From JAFDZW01 sp035632315 (GTDB taxonomy: Bacteria > Bacteroidota > Ignavibacteria > Palsa-1295): a stretch of 19,647 nt of DNA. The stretch lies in assembly GCA_035632315.1 (NCBI GenBank), contig DASQGZ010000007.1:1-19647 (forward strand), written 5' to 3'. Position numbers and translations under genes: made by a program. The notes below the pieces were generated by a model that was given only the letters and a program-made list of their open reading frames with translations, was not told where the DNA came from and did not search any database. This document shows positions 5,798-13,712 of the stretch, piece by piece. Each line of letters begins with the position of its first letter. Position 1 is the stretch's first letter.

Positions 5798-6805
5798 TTA
5801 CTGACTTATCAACGCAACTTTCTTCAGTTTGTTACGCGTAAATTCTTCTTTGAGATCGTTGCCATCCGCTTTGACAGAATACATCGTCCAATTGATGCGG
5901 ATGTCCCCGCCCATCTGCTCGGCTTCCATCATTTCCGTTGTCTGGTATCCTCGAAAGAAAAATCGCTGCTTCGATTCAACCCAATGCGGGTCCCATGAAT
6001 GCATTCCCTTCGGTGTGAGCATTCGGGTTTGTTTTGTCTGCGTATCATAAATAAATACCGCGTAATGCTCGGGGATCACTCCCTCTTCTTCATCTGAGCC
6101 GGCTTCGATCACGATCCGATGGTGCGCGTGGTCGGAAAATATTCCCGAACCGCTGGAAACATCATACTCATCGACCGGCGCGATGTCTTTCATTGCATAC
6201 GATAGAGCAACCTTTCCATCGGTCGTGAATTCGAATGCCGTATCGAGATTATGACAAATGAATCCCGAACCGTCTGCCAGCCACGACTGCATATAATATC
6301 CATAGATTGTGGAATTATGGCCTTTTGTGATGAATCTAAAATCCGAACCGTTAACCGAGCAGCTGCAGATATTCCAGTCTTTCGAAGTGGAATCGTAGTG
6401 ATCAAAAATGATCGTCTTTGAGTCGGGTGAAAATTGCGGTTGCACGTTATGAATGCCCGGCAGTGATGAAAGCACGGTTGTTTTTTTGGTTGTTAGATCT
6501 GTAATGGCGATCACTCTCGTCCAATCGCTTTTATCGGGCGTTGAATTTTCCTGAGTGCAGGCGACAAGCTGTTCGTCAGGTGAAACGGATGCATCATACC
6601 CTTTGAAGACAAATGAAAGTGAATCACGGTCAGTGTCATATCGAAACAGATTATCTTCTTCTGAAAAGTAAAATACGCCGCTTTGTTTGATCGGTGGGTT
6701 GCTATGTATCGAATTGCCGGAAGTTTGAGTGGCAGGTTTATTGGCTGTTGTTTTCGAACACCCAACTGCAATAGTGACGATTGAAATCAAGAGAAAGAGT
6801 TTCAT
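5798..6805 (-). CDS. Lipoprotein with TolB/PD40-like beta-propeller
   Basis: 335 aa. The signal peptide MKLFLLISIVTIAVGC has its lipobox cysteine at residue 16. The body has repeated propeller blades: GVFYFSEEDNLFRYDTD, ASVSPDEQLVACTQ, VQPQFSPDSKTIIFDH, SWLADGSGFICHN, AVFIYDTQTKQTRML and WDPHWVESKQRFFFRG. The F-SPD-x-x-x-I-x-F blade edges are those of PD40/WD40-like TolB propellers. The protein is probably a membrane-anchored binding or scaffold protein; the ligand is unknown. It opens the minus-strand gene set with the LiaF-like genes and begins 46 nt after tRNA-Ser(GCT), so readthrough from the tRNA promoter is possible. Confidence 0.85.
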   Translation of the reverse strand: MKLFLLISIVTIAVGCSKTTANKPATQTSGNSIHSNPPIKQSGVFYFSEEDNLFRYDTDRDSLSFVFKGYDASVSPDEQLVACTQENSTPDKSDWTRVIAITDLTTKKTTVLSSLPGIHNVQPQFSPDSKTIIFDHYDSTSKDWNICSCSVNGSDFRFITKGHNSTIYGYYMQSWLADGSGFICHNLDTAFEFTTDGKVALSYAMKDIAPVDEYDVSSGSGIFSDHAHHRIVIEAGSDEEEGVIPEHYAVFIYDTQTKQTRMLTPKGMHSWDPHWVESKQRFFFRGYQTTEMMEAEQMGGDIRINWTMYSVKADGNDLKEEFTRNKLKKVALISQ

Positions 6806-6851
6806 GATCTCCCGGTATACTACTGCGTGAACGAAGGGGCAGCAGTTAATG

Positions 6852-6940
6852 CGGAGAGGGAGGGATTCGAACCCTCGATAGCGTTTTCACACTATGACGG
6901 TTTAGCAAACCGTTGCCTTCAGCCACTCGGCCACCTCTCC
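6852..6940 (-). tRNA. tRNA-Ser (anticodon GCT)
   Basis: A class II tRNA of 89 nt on the minus strand without an encoded CCA. The acceptor stem GGAGAGG (complement of 6934-6940) pairs with CCTCTCC (complement of 6853-6859), with G discriminator at 6852. The anticodon GCT is the complement of 6904-6906, in a stem CGGTT/AACCG. A long variable arm and T loop TTCGAAT are present. It reads AGC and AGU codons. Confidence 0.97.
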
Positions 6941-6978
6941 CGGCTTTTTTGCTGTAAAAGTGATGGGTAAACCTCTCA

Positions 6979-7000
6979 AATTCGGAACTCGTTCCGAGTT
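6979..7000. promoter_or_regulatory. Near-perfect 22-bp palindrome between tRNA-Ser and the exported protein gene
   Basis: AATTCGGAAC (6979-6988) and GTTCCGAGTT (6991-7000) form a 10-bp dyad with one G-T mismatch and a 2-nt centre. It lies 79 nt before the ATG of the plus-strand exported protein and 39 nt before the 5' end of the divergent tRNA. There is no T-run on either side, so a regulator site is more likely than a terminator. Confidence 0.45.
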
Positions 7001-7078
7001 ATATTCCCGGACGCTTCGTCGGCACAGAAGAAACAATTAAGAAGCCTCCCGTGTCTTATAACTGATGAGGATATCAAT

Positions 7079-7723
7079 ATGACCGTTCGAAAAATTGGCT
7101 GTGTTTCTGCAATAGTATTGGCCTTACTTGCTTGTTCAACAGCGGCATTGGCTCAAGAGCGGCCCCGGTTCGAAAGTGACGTCCCCAAAGGCATAGGTAC
7201 TGCGCCGATCCATTATAATGATTCTCATCTTCGTCTCTTCGGCAGTTTTGGTTCAAACATCGGATTGCTAGGTGATGCGCCCGTTGCATTATCCGGTATG
7301 ATCTCGTATCAGCGTTTGCATTCTGCTTTGGGTGCAGGATTCCTTTCAAGTTCAAGCACCGGGGGCAGCCAGCCATTCAAAAATTGGTTCGAGGCGGATA
7401 TTACGTATGGGTATGTAGCTTCCGGCAATGATTTCGGTTATTTTGGAAGCGATGCAAAGGATTTTTATATTGCCGCTTCTGCCGGGATAAGTTTTTTTAA
7501 TTATCAAGAACGCTGGCGCTTCGGAAGGCGATTCTCCGATCCGATCGATACAAATGTTTCGCATCGAAATCTATCCGTTGCAGGTGTTGGCATCCCGGTG
7601 ATCCTGCAAGCCGATTACTCAGTCAGGAAATATGTCGGATTCGGCGTCGAAGTGTTCGCGAACTTGAATACGTACCGGATCAATTATGGCGCATTAGTGA
7701 CGCTTGAGCTTATATACCCATAG
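7079..7723 (+). CDS. Exported beta-rich (outer-membrane barrel-like) protein
   Basis: 214 aa, no named family recognised. The signal peptide is ambiguous: ALA-QE suggests signal peptidase I cleavage after residue 25, but LLAC at residues 16-19 is also a possible lipobox. The mature part alternates hydrophobic and polar residues with many Gly, Tyr and Phe, as in outer-membrane beta barrels: LRLFGSFGSNIGL, MISYQRLHSALGAGF, ITYGYVAS, FYIAASAGISFF, VGIPVILQADYSV, and a C-terminal LVTLELIYP strand. GAGG lies before the ATG, a rarity here. It leads the envelope gene cluster, 61 bp before the OmpA lipoprotein. Confidence 0.75.
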   Translation: MTVRKIGCVSAIVLALLACSTAALAQERPRFESDVPKGIGTAPIHYNDSHLRLFGSFGSNIGLLGDAPVALSGMISYQRLHSALGAGFLSSSSTGGSQPFKNWFEADITYGYVASGNDFGYFGSDAKDFYIAASAGISFFNYQERWRFGRRFSDPIDTNVSHRNLSVAGVGIPVILQADYSVRKYVGFGVEVFANLNTYRINYGALVTLELIYP

Positions 7724-7784
7724 TGCGAGATTTGTCCCGAAACTATATTGGATACAAAGACGCCTATAGCTGCATCATAAACGG

Positions 7785-9308
7785 ATGTTTGAGAGAAAAA
7801 TAATATTTGCAGTACTTGTTCTTGCTTCCGCTTCATGCACTTCGCTCAAACGAAGCAATCCGGTATGCCCACCGCCGCCGCCCGTCGTTTGCAAACCGGG
7901 AACATTCGATAAGATATTGCTCGATACGACGCTCAAAGGTCCGGGAATGGTACAAATGCACATTGTCTCGCTTCCTACCGGCATTAATACTCCCGCGAAC
8001 GAGCATTCGCTTTCTTTTTTGAATACTTCCGGCAGAATATATGCACTTATCACCTCAGATCGTGACGGAGATCAAAAAATGTATTCGGCAGCGTTTAAAA
8101 CGACAACATCATACGGAAACATAAATACCGTGGTCGTTTCGGATTCATCACACCCGCTCGGCGCTCCGTTCTATTGTAATGCCGACCAGTTGCTATATTT
8201 TTCTGCAAAAGCAAACAATGATGACCCTGACGATTACGATCTCTTTACGGCAACAGTGACAATGACAAACGACGTCATTACCTTGATAAATATTCGTCCT
8301 ATCGTGAGCTTGAATGCCCCCGGATTCTTCAATAGCCAGCCGACACTTGATCCGACCGGGAAATTTATTTATTTTGTGAGTGACCGCCCCGGTGGTAATG
8401 GCGGAACAGATATTTGGTATGCCGAGCGCAGTTCGATCACAGGCGCTTGGAGCGGGCCCGAGCCGCTGCCTCCGCCGGTAAACTCTGAATGTGATGAACT
8501 CTCCCCGTATATTTCTGCCGGCGACCCGACAACGCTCTATTTTTCGTCCAATGGCCACAGCACGGTTGGCGGATATGATCTATTCAAAGCAAAAGGAAGC
8601 GGCTCACAATTTCAAGATCCTGAAAATCTCGGTAAGCCGATCAATACTGAATATGACGAGACATTTCCTGTTGCGCTGGGCGACACAGCATTTTTTTGGT
8701 CATCGAACAGACCTGGGCCCGAGACAGGAAGAAATATCTGGACGATCACTCGTAGTTTTACTCTACGTTATGCAGGCAAGCAACCGATCTTAAACGCACC
8801 GAATGAAAACCTCAAACCGGAAGATATAGAGAAGGAAAAAGATATTACAACAAGAGCTAAACATGAGCAAGAGAAAGAAAAAGTGATCATAGGAAATCCT
8901 GTTGTGCAAAAATCAGATACCGTCACGCTTCTGATCAATTTTCCGTTCGATGATTTTCAGCACCCTGATGAGTATGTTCTCGATACCAATGGTAGCCCAA
9001 CCTCCCGGCTCTGGCGAACCGTACTCGATACGATCGCGCGTAATGCAAAGCAACACATCGGTCAGCTGCAAGAACTGACCGTCATTGGGCATACAGATTC
9101 TCTCGGAACCGATTCTTATAACGACGCACTTGGATACCGGCGCGCGGAATTCGTATCGGCAGAGCTTGTCAAACGAGGTGTGCCAGAGCGGATAATGAAA
9201 TTACGTTCGAAGGGGAGCACAATTCCAGTCGCACATCGTCAGAGCGAATCAGATGAAATTTTTCGGTTGCGGACACGCCGCGTAGAATGTATCGAGGTAT
9301 ATCGATGA
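7785..9308 (+). CDS. OmpA-family lipoprotein with PD40-like repeats
   Basis: 507 aa. A signal peptide ending ASASC (Cys18) marks a lipoprotein, followed by a Pro-rich linker with CPPPPPVVC. The middle holds PD40-like blades: LDPTGKFIYFVSDRPGGNGG with DIWYA, LSPYISAGDPTTLYFSSNG with GYDLFKAK, and FPVALGDTAFFWSSNRPG. A charged linker leads to a C-terminal OmpA-like domain (about 390-507), in which GHTDSLGTDSYNDALGYRRA carries the conserved Asp and Arg that bind the peptidoglycan diaminopimelate. The architecture (propeller plus OmpA) is common in Bacteroidota envelope proteins. Its stop overlaps the next ATG (ATGA), so the two are translationally coupled. Confidence 0.92.
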   Translation: MFERKIIFAVLVLASASCTSLKRSNPVCPPPPPVVCKPGTFDKILLDTTLKGPGMVQMHIVSLPTGINTPANEHSLSFLNTSGRIYALITSDRDGDQKMYSAAFKTTTSYGNINTVVVSDSSHPLGAPFYCNADQLLYFSAKANNDDPDDYDLFTATVTMTNDVITLINIRPIVSLNAPGFFNSQPTLDPTGKFIYFVSDRPGGNGGTDIWYAERSSITGAWSGPEPLPPPVNSECDELSPYISAGDPTTLYFSSNGHSTVGGYDLFKAKGSGSQFQDPENLGKPINTEYDETFPVALGDTAFFWSSNRPGPETGRNIWTITRSFTLRYAGKQPILNAPNENLKPEDIEKEKDITTRAKHEQEKEKVIIGNPVVQKSDTVTLLINFPFDDFQHPDEYVLDTNGSPTSRLWRTVLDTIARNAKQHIGQLQELTVIGHTDSLGTDSYNDALGYRRAEFVSAELVKRGVPERIMKLRSKGSTIPVAHRQSESDEIFRLRTRRVECIEVYR

Positions 9309-10714
9309 GCAGGATAATACAATTATGGATATTTGCACTGATGGCAACCGCTCTTGCGAGCTGTGCTATCACGCGCACGGAAACAGATTATTACACGATC
9401 ACCGACCGTGACACGACATTTCGTGAGGTATCGAGAAACGCACCGGCCACGACGACAGAGAATGGCGTGGTGTTTCCGTCATCACGAACGATCAATGTGG
9501 ACAGGCAGACACTTGCGCACGATTCGTCGCATGACCGCCTCTATCCAAATTTTCTACGAGCAGGCGGGATCGAAACAGCAGGACTTATCGGGACAACGTC
9601 ACTCAACGGCATGGGGCCAGGTCTATTTGGATTGTATGACCTCCTCACGCTTGATCAGGTCGGTGACTCGGCGTTCGGGACAGCGTTGAAACCGACGAAT
9701 ACTACTCATTCACAGAATAGCTCATCGCACCTGTTCAAAGGGTTGTTATTCCGCCTCGCACCGTATGAAAAACGCCTTAGATGGTTTGACGATGCACCGG
9801 ATTGGACGATCGGCTGGAGTGCGGTCGAACTGTTGGCGCGTGATGAAAATCGCGATCATTGGCTTGCAAGTTACGGTACGAATATCTATATAAGAAAACG
9901 ATTTTTTATACGCGACAGGATTCCGTACATCATTTTCTCGCCATATCTGGGAGCTAGTCTATATCCGTCAATGTATGGGAATCTTGGCGCAGAGCTCCAT
10001 GTCGGTTCGCTCGCCGGACTCAACTTCAGATTATATGCCGGCCTTGCAAGCGGATTTACCTGGACGAATAATGCGGGGCAAGAGACCTTTCCGTATCTCG
10101 GCATCGGATTCAGCGTTATGGATTTTACGAATACCGTTGAGGAAACCGAGCACGAATGGAAGGAATATGTCCACACAGGCATTAATTTCAATGTCGCCGA
10201 AGCATCACTGATGACGGTGTATGCCGGATACCCGAGCATCATCGGTAATGGAGGAAATTATCCGGTGCAGGGCATCCAAATAAAACTTGGCACGATGGAG
10301 ATACCACTGCCAATTCTTAATTATCATTTTTGGGCAGGTACGTCGCTCATTAATTGGATCGCACTGGGCAACATTCAACAGGGGCTTGGCGTATTGCCGC
10401 TCCGAGCCGGATATCGGCACTATCTCATCTCGGACGACTTGATGCTTGAGCCCTTTATAGAGTACTCATATTATCCATCGAGTGTATTGAATGCCGGCAT
10501 TCGTCTGAAATGGGATACATTTACGAAATACGATCTTGGCTTGACGCTTGGGTTTGCGACCGGAAGCCCGGGAAATTTTACACCGTCGGCGATCAGCAAT
10601 TCGTATGTTCGAAATGCAACGTCATTCAGCAGCGTATACCTCGGCATTTCATTTTTTCTTGGTGACTGGAATTACACGCCCGAAGTTGCGAGCGCATGGG
10701 AAAGGATGCAGTAG
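9305..10714 (+). CDS. 469-aa lipoprotein, probable outer-membrane barrel
   Basis: Family unknown. I choose ATG 9305 rather than an in-frame ATG at 9287 because it gives a clean lipoprotein signal (lipobox L17-A-S-C20) and an ATGA overlap with the previous stop. After a disordered region of about 90 residues the sequence turns aromatic and Gly-rich with alternating strands, such as PYIIFSPYLGASLYPSMYG, GLNFRLYAGLASGFTW, FPYLGIGFSVMDF, FIEYSYYPSSVLNAGIRLKW and SVYLGISFFLGDW, typical of an outer-membrane barrel. A lipidated N-terminus with a barrel is unusual but known. It ends with TAG, whose G begins the GTG of the following gene. Confidence 0.75.
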   Translation: MSRIIQLWIFALMATALASCAITRTETDYYTITDRDTTFREVSRNAPATTTENGVVFPSSRTINVDRQTLAHDSSHDRLYPNFLRAGGIETAGLIGTTSLNGMGPGLFGLYDLLTLDQVGDSAFGTALKPTNTTHSQNSSSHLFKGLLFRLAPYEKRLRWFDDAPDWTIGWSAVELLARDENRDHWLASYGTNIYIRKRFFIRDRIPYIIFSPYLGASLYPSMYGNLGAELHVGSLAGLNFRLYAGLASGFTWTNNAGQETFPYLGIGFSVMDFTNTVEETEHEWKEYVHTGINFNVAEASLMTVYAGYPSIIGNGGNYPVQGIQIKLGTMEIPLPILNYHFWAGTSLINWIALGNIQQGLGVLPLRAGYRHYLISDDLMLEPFIEYSYYPSSVLNAGIRLKWDTFTKYDLGLTLGFATGSPGNFTPSAISNSYVRNATSFSSVYLGISFFLGDWNYTPEVASAWERMQ

Positions 10715-11283
10715 TGAGATATCGGTCAATCATCGCACTCGTGTTCGGGGCATCGCTCAGTCTCTTGAGCTGTAATCCATACGAATATGGAATGGGTTCT
10801 GATCGTATCATTAAATGTGAAATTCTTTCGCCGGTGCATAGTGTCGAGCATTCTTCGTCAGAGTCTCTCATCAAAGATGGAGGGTCGCTCGATATGAGTT
10901 ACTTCGGATTGACAGAATATTCATTCTCCGTTGATACGCGTCTTGAGCAAGGTGATGGGTTTCAACTACTCATACGGCCGGTTGTGATGCATGGCGTGGT
11001 GCGAGATTCGGGACTGGTGATCATATTCTCGAAACGTGGTGTTGCGATCGATTCGAACGGCAGAATAATTTCCGAGAAGAAATATCCGACTGTTTCCGAT
11101 GGCGCGTCCGTGCTTCTATCGGTCAAGTCGGATAATACATTCACCGAGATCGTGTACGGCTGTGATACGGTTTATAAGAACAGATTGACAAAGATCGAAT
11201 CTGACGATATTGTGTTCAAAACACTTCCGAAGAGTGAAGTTCGCGTGATACAGCCGGAGTGGGTCGAGGTTGTCGGTGATTGA
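10714..11283 (+). CDS. 189-aa lipoprotein of unknown function, GTG start
   Basis: Family unknown. The GTG at 10714 overlaps the preceding stop by one base and gives a standard signal MRYRSIIALVFG with lipobox L17-L-S-C20; the longer ATG 10696 would add MGKDAV inside the preceding gene, so GTG is favoured. The mature part is beta-rich (YSFSVDTRLEQGDGFQLLIRP, GLVIIFSKRGVAI, TVSDGASVLLSVKSD, FTEIVYGCDTVYKNRL) and resembles a jelly-roll/lectin-like fold, which cannot be assigned with confidence. It is the third member of the coupled OmpA lipoprotein series. Confidence 0.75.
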   Translation: MRYRSIIALVFGASLSLLSCNPYEYGMGSDRIIKCEILSPVHSVEHSSSESLIKDGGSLDMSYFGLTEYSFSVDTRLEQGDGFQLLIRPVVMHGVVRDSGLVIIFSKRGVAIDSNGRIISEKKYPTVSDGASVLLSVKSDNTFTEIVYGCDTVYKNRLTKIESDDIVFKTLPKSEVRVIQPEWVEVVGD

Positions 11284-11327
11284 TCGCGCTTAGTCAACTT
11301 CCCTGAGCAAAGTTCTGTTTTAATTCA

Positions 11328-12041
11328 ATGGCCGATGCAACCCGAACAGTCCAGCTTCTGTCAATGCCGCTCACGAACTATCGTGATGTCTGGGACCTGC
11401 AGCATCAGATATTTTCCGAGCTGATCGAAGGTAAACCAAGCGACACGCTGATCCTGTGTGAACATCCGCCGGTCTATACGCTTGGCAGAGTGACCGACGA
11501 GGCAAATATTTTATTCAGTAATGAAGAGCTTGCAAAGATCGGCGCGGAAAAATTCGAGATCGAGCGCGGCGGAGATGTTACGTTTCACGGTCCGGGACAA
11601 TTGGTCGGGTATCCTTTATTGAATCTTTCTCACTTTAAAGAAGATCTCGGATGGTATTTGCGTTCGCTCGAAGAAGTAATTATTCAAACGCTCGCGTCCT
11701 ATAAGGTAAACGCATTTCGGATTCCCGGTCGTACCGGTGTTTGGGTTGGTACGTCACCGAACGAAAAAAAGATCTGTGCGATAGGCATTAAAGCGTCCCG
11801 TTGGTGTACAATGCACGGCTTTGCATTTAACATCAACACTGATCTTCGTTATTTCGAACACATTGTTCCCTGCGGCATCGGCGATAGGAAGGTAACAAGC
11901 CTTGCAAAAGAATTAGAGCAAAGGATTGAGGTCGAAGAAGTAAAGCGGAGGGTAGAGACGTATTTTGAAAAAGTATTTGAAATAACATTATTGCCTGAGC
12001 CGAAATCCTTGGATTACAAGATCAAGACGATAGCAGTTTAA
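11328..12041 (+). CDS. lipB: Lipoyl(octanoyl) transferase LipB
   Basis: 237 aa. LipB moves octanoate from acyl carrier protein to the lipoyl domains of 2-oxoacid dehydrogenases and GcvH, after which LipA inserts sulfur. The catalytic pair is visible: Lys155 in IGIKAS and Cys182 in HIVPCGI. Other family motifs are ERGGDVTFHGPGQLVGYP (79-96) and the RIPGRTGVWV strand. The length matches bacterial LipB. It stands 44 nt after the lipoprotein gene on the same strand and converges on paaD; no lipA is in the window. An 11-bp inverted repeat straddles its stop codon. Confidence 0.97.
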   Translation: MADATRTVQLLSMPLTNYRDVWDLQHQIFSELIEGKPSDTLILCEHPPVYTLGRVTDEANILFSNEELAKIGAEKFEIERGGDVTFHGPGQLVGYPLLNLSHFKEDLGWYLRSLEEVIIQTLASYKVNAFRIPGRTGVWVGTSPNEKKICAIGIKASRWCTMHGFAFNINTDLRYFEHIVPCGIGDRKVTSLAKELEQRIEVEEVKRRVETYFEKVFEITLLPEPKSLDYKIKTIAV

Positions 12042-12062
12042 TCTTGTAATCTTATAATCTCC
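12012..12062. repeat. Inverted repeat at the lipB stop, with three 8-nt tandem TAATCT repeats
   Basis: GATTACAAGAT (12012-12022) and ATCTTGTAATC (12041-12051) are exact complements around an 18-nt loop that contains the lipB stop. From 12039 an 8-nt unit is repeated: TAATCTTG, TAATCTTA, TAATCTCC (12039-12062). It lies at the convergent lipB/paaD junction. It may act as a weak transcript end, but no T-run follows on either strand. Confidence 0.5.
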
Positions 12063-12082
12063 TCAAATCAAGGTTCAGACTA

Positions 12083-12574
12083 TTACAATGGTTTGAACCG
12101 CTCGAACGATTGCCGGCAATCATTGCAATAGTGAATAGATCGGCACAGTGTACTTCCGAAGAGCGAGCGCATGGTTGTGTTCTCACTGCCGCAATGTGGG
12201 CATTTACTCGATTCTATCTGCACGAGATCAAGCGCATCCGTGATCGTTGCAGGCGCGCCGAGTCCGAACTTTTCAAGTAACTGTTTCCCGCGCTCGGTCA
12301 CTCTGTCGCTCGACCAGGAAAATCTGTTTTCGAGTTCGACATTTACATTCGGGATCCCCGATTGCTCAAGTGTTTCCTTGATATTCGACCGTATGACCGA
12401 TGTTGCCGGACACGCAACGAAGGTCGGCAGAAATTTTACTGTTACGCTGTCGTTACTTGCGATCACGTCGGTGATCATTCCAAGATCAACGACAGAAAGC
12501 GTTGGAATCTCCGGGTCCATCACTCGTTCAAGTCTGTTATATATATATTCTTTTATGTTTGTCATCACGATCAC
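12083..12574 (-). CDS. paaD: Phenylacetyl-CoA epoxidase assembly subunit PaaD
   Basis: 163 aa. It has an MIP18/DUF59-type N-terminal domain (about 5-100: RVMDPEIPTLSVVDLGMI, FLPTFVACPATSVI), then a zinc-ribbon-like tail with Cys125, Cys128, Cys150 and Cys153 (CPHCGS, CNDCRQ) and an extra Cys144. PaaD is needed to mature the PaaABCE epoxidase and probably acts in metal or Fe-S insertion. The start is GTG at 12574, overlapping the paaC stop by four bases (GTGA), or ATG at 12565; both lack a Shine-Dalgarno. It is the last gene of the minus-strand paa operon, where paaE would be expected next. Confidence 0.92.
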   Translation of the reverse strand: MIVMTNIKEYIYNRLERVMDPEIPTLSVVDLGMITDVIASNDSVTVKFLPTFVACPATSVIRSNIKETLEQSGIPNVNVELENRFSWSSDRVTERGKQLLEKFGLGAPATITDALDLVQIESSKCPHCGSENTTMRSLFGSTLCRSIHYCNDCRQSFERFKPL

Positions 12575-13326
12575 CAGACAGCAGCGGAATCGAAACGATA
12601 AACTTCGGACATTTCATCAAGCAACGGCAAGAGATATTCAGTATGATAGCCGTGCCTGCCGCCGAACTTCGGTTCTATCTTCGAAAGATCCGGCAATGCA
12701 AGATGCGCTCGCTCAATGACGGGCATAATACGTTCGAGCCAGACGGCTTGTAACTTCTTCTCACCAACGAACGTCCCGTTTGCGATCAGCTCCCCTTCGT
12801 AATCGCTCGGTTCGAAGATGCCAAGCGCATAGGGCATTGCTTCATTCAACGCTGACTGCATTCGTGCATGGCTTTCTTCGGTTGCGTTGCCTAGTTTCGC
12901 GATCCAAAGGTCGGCGTGAAGTGTATGATATTTCAATTCTCCTTTTATTTTTTTTGCCAGGGCTGCAAGTGGAGTAAACGATGACGATTGCAGCAGTTCG
13001 TAGCGGCAGCTTTCGGAATGATCGAACAGAAAATGGCGCATCAGGCTGAAATCATACTCGCCGATCGGTAATTCGACGAACTGCGAATTTTTGTATAACC
13101 GTTCACCACGGGCAAAGGCAATACTATCCGGCTCCGGTTCACCAAATTGTTCGTGAAGGATCGTGTAGTTCGCAAGTGCGTGGCCAATCTGATCCTGCGC
13201 GATCGAACTAAAGGCAATGTCCTCTTCGAGGATCGGCCCAAGTCCGGTGAGTTCGCTGCCGCGGTGACCGAGTATAAGCTCGTCATCGGCAATGCGGTAG
13301 AGAAGATCTTTGATCGCTTCGCTCAT
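12571..13326 (-). CDS. paaC: Phenylacetyl-CoA epoxidase structural subunit PaaC
   Basis: 251 aa, all helical, ferritin-like. PaaC partners PaaA in the multicomponent 1,2-phenylacetyl-CoA epoxidase and has mainly a structural role. Family features are the LYRIADDELILGHRGSEL start, IAQDQIGHA, and LKYHTLHADLWIAKLG. The length matches other PaaC proteins (about 250). The ATG overlaps the paaB stop (ATGA), and its own stop overlaps paaD, so these genes are tightly coupled. Confidence 0.93.
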   Translation of the reverse strand: MSEAIKDLLYRIADDELILGHRGSELTGLGPILEEDIAFSSIAQDQIGHALANYTILHEQFGEPEPDSIAFARGERLYKNSQFVELPIGEYDFSLMRHFLFDHSESCRYELLQSSSFTPLAALAKKIKGELKYHTLHADLWIAKLGNATEESHARMQSALNEAMPYALGIFEPSDYEGELIANGTFVGEKKLQAVWLERIMPVIERAHLALPDLSKIEPKFGGRHGYHTEYLLPLLDEMSEVYRFDSAAVW

Positions 13327-13706
13327 TTATGCGATTCCTCCAGATCGTGCAAATATTTATTAATGCGTTTGCGAACAGGATAGCCGGCGGCTTCACGATA
13401 AATTTTTTCAGGGATTGTCGCGAACATATCTTCGTCCTCGTGCGCGAATGTAAAAATATCGCTTGAGCGGACAACCCAGATATTTACCGTTTTCTTGCGC
13501 CGGCCGAACTGCTCTTTTGCAAAGACGAGCGCAAGCTCAGGATCGGGCGCATGAACAATGCCGACGAATATATGCTGCTCCCCGCGTTTATCCTGATGGA
13601 ATACAGCGTACGGCTCCCAATGCTCACGCTCGGAAAGCGCAGTGAAGCCGGATGCGCCGGCCAGATCAGCGCGTTTGATCCTCGGGTCTAAACTATTAAT
13701 TGCCAT
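13323..13706 (-). CDS. paaB: Phenylacetyl-CoA epoxidase subunit PaaB
   Basis: 127 aa. PaaB bridges the PaaAC heterodimers in the epoxidase complex. Recognised by WEPYAVFHQDKRGEQHIFVGIVHAP, followed by LALVFAKEQFGRR and NIWVVRSSDI; the core matches the ~95-aa proteobacterial PaaB. The extra length is an N-terminal and a C-terminal extension, including YREAAGYPVRKRI. It begins 6 nt after the paaA stop and overlaps paaC by four bases. Confidence 0.93.
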   Translation of the reverse strand: MAINSLDPRIKRADLAGASGFTALSEREHWEPYAVFHQDKRGEQHIFVGIVHAPDPELALVFAKEQFGRRKKTVNIWVVRSSDIFTFAHEDEDMFATIPEKIYREAAGYPVRKRINKYLHDLEESHK

Positions 13707-13712
13707 ATCAAT

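Noticed and set aside
9287..9304. Longer start (MYRGIS) for the 469-aa lipoprotein
   Set aside because: It would put six extra residues before a clean lipoprotein signal and increase overlap with the preceding gene; ATG 9305 with ATGA overlap is better.
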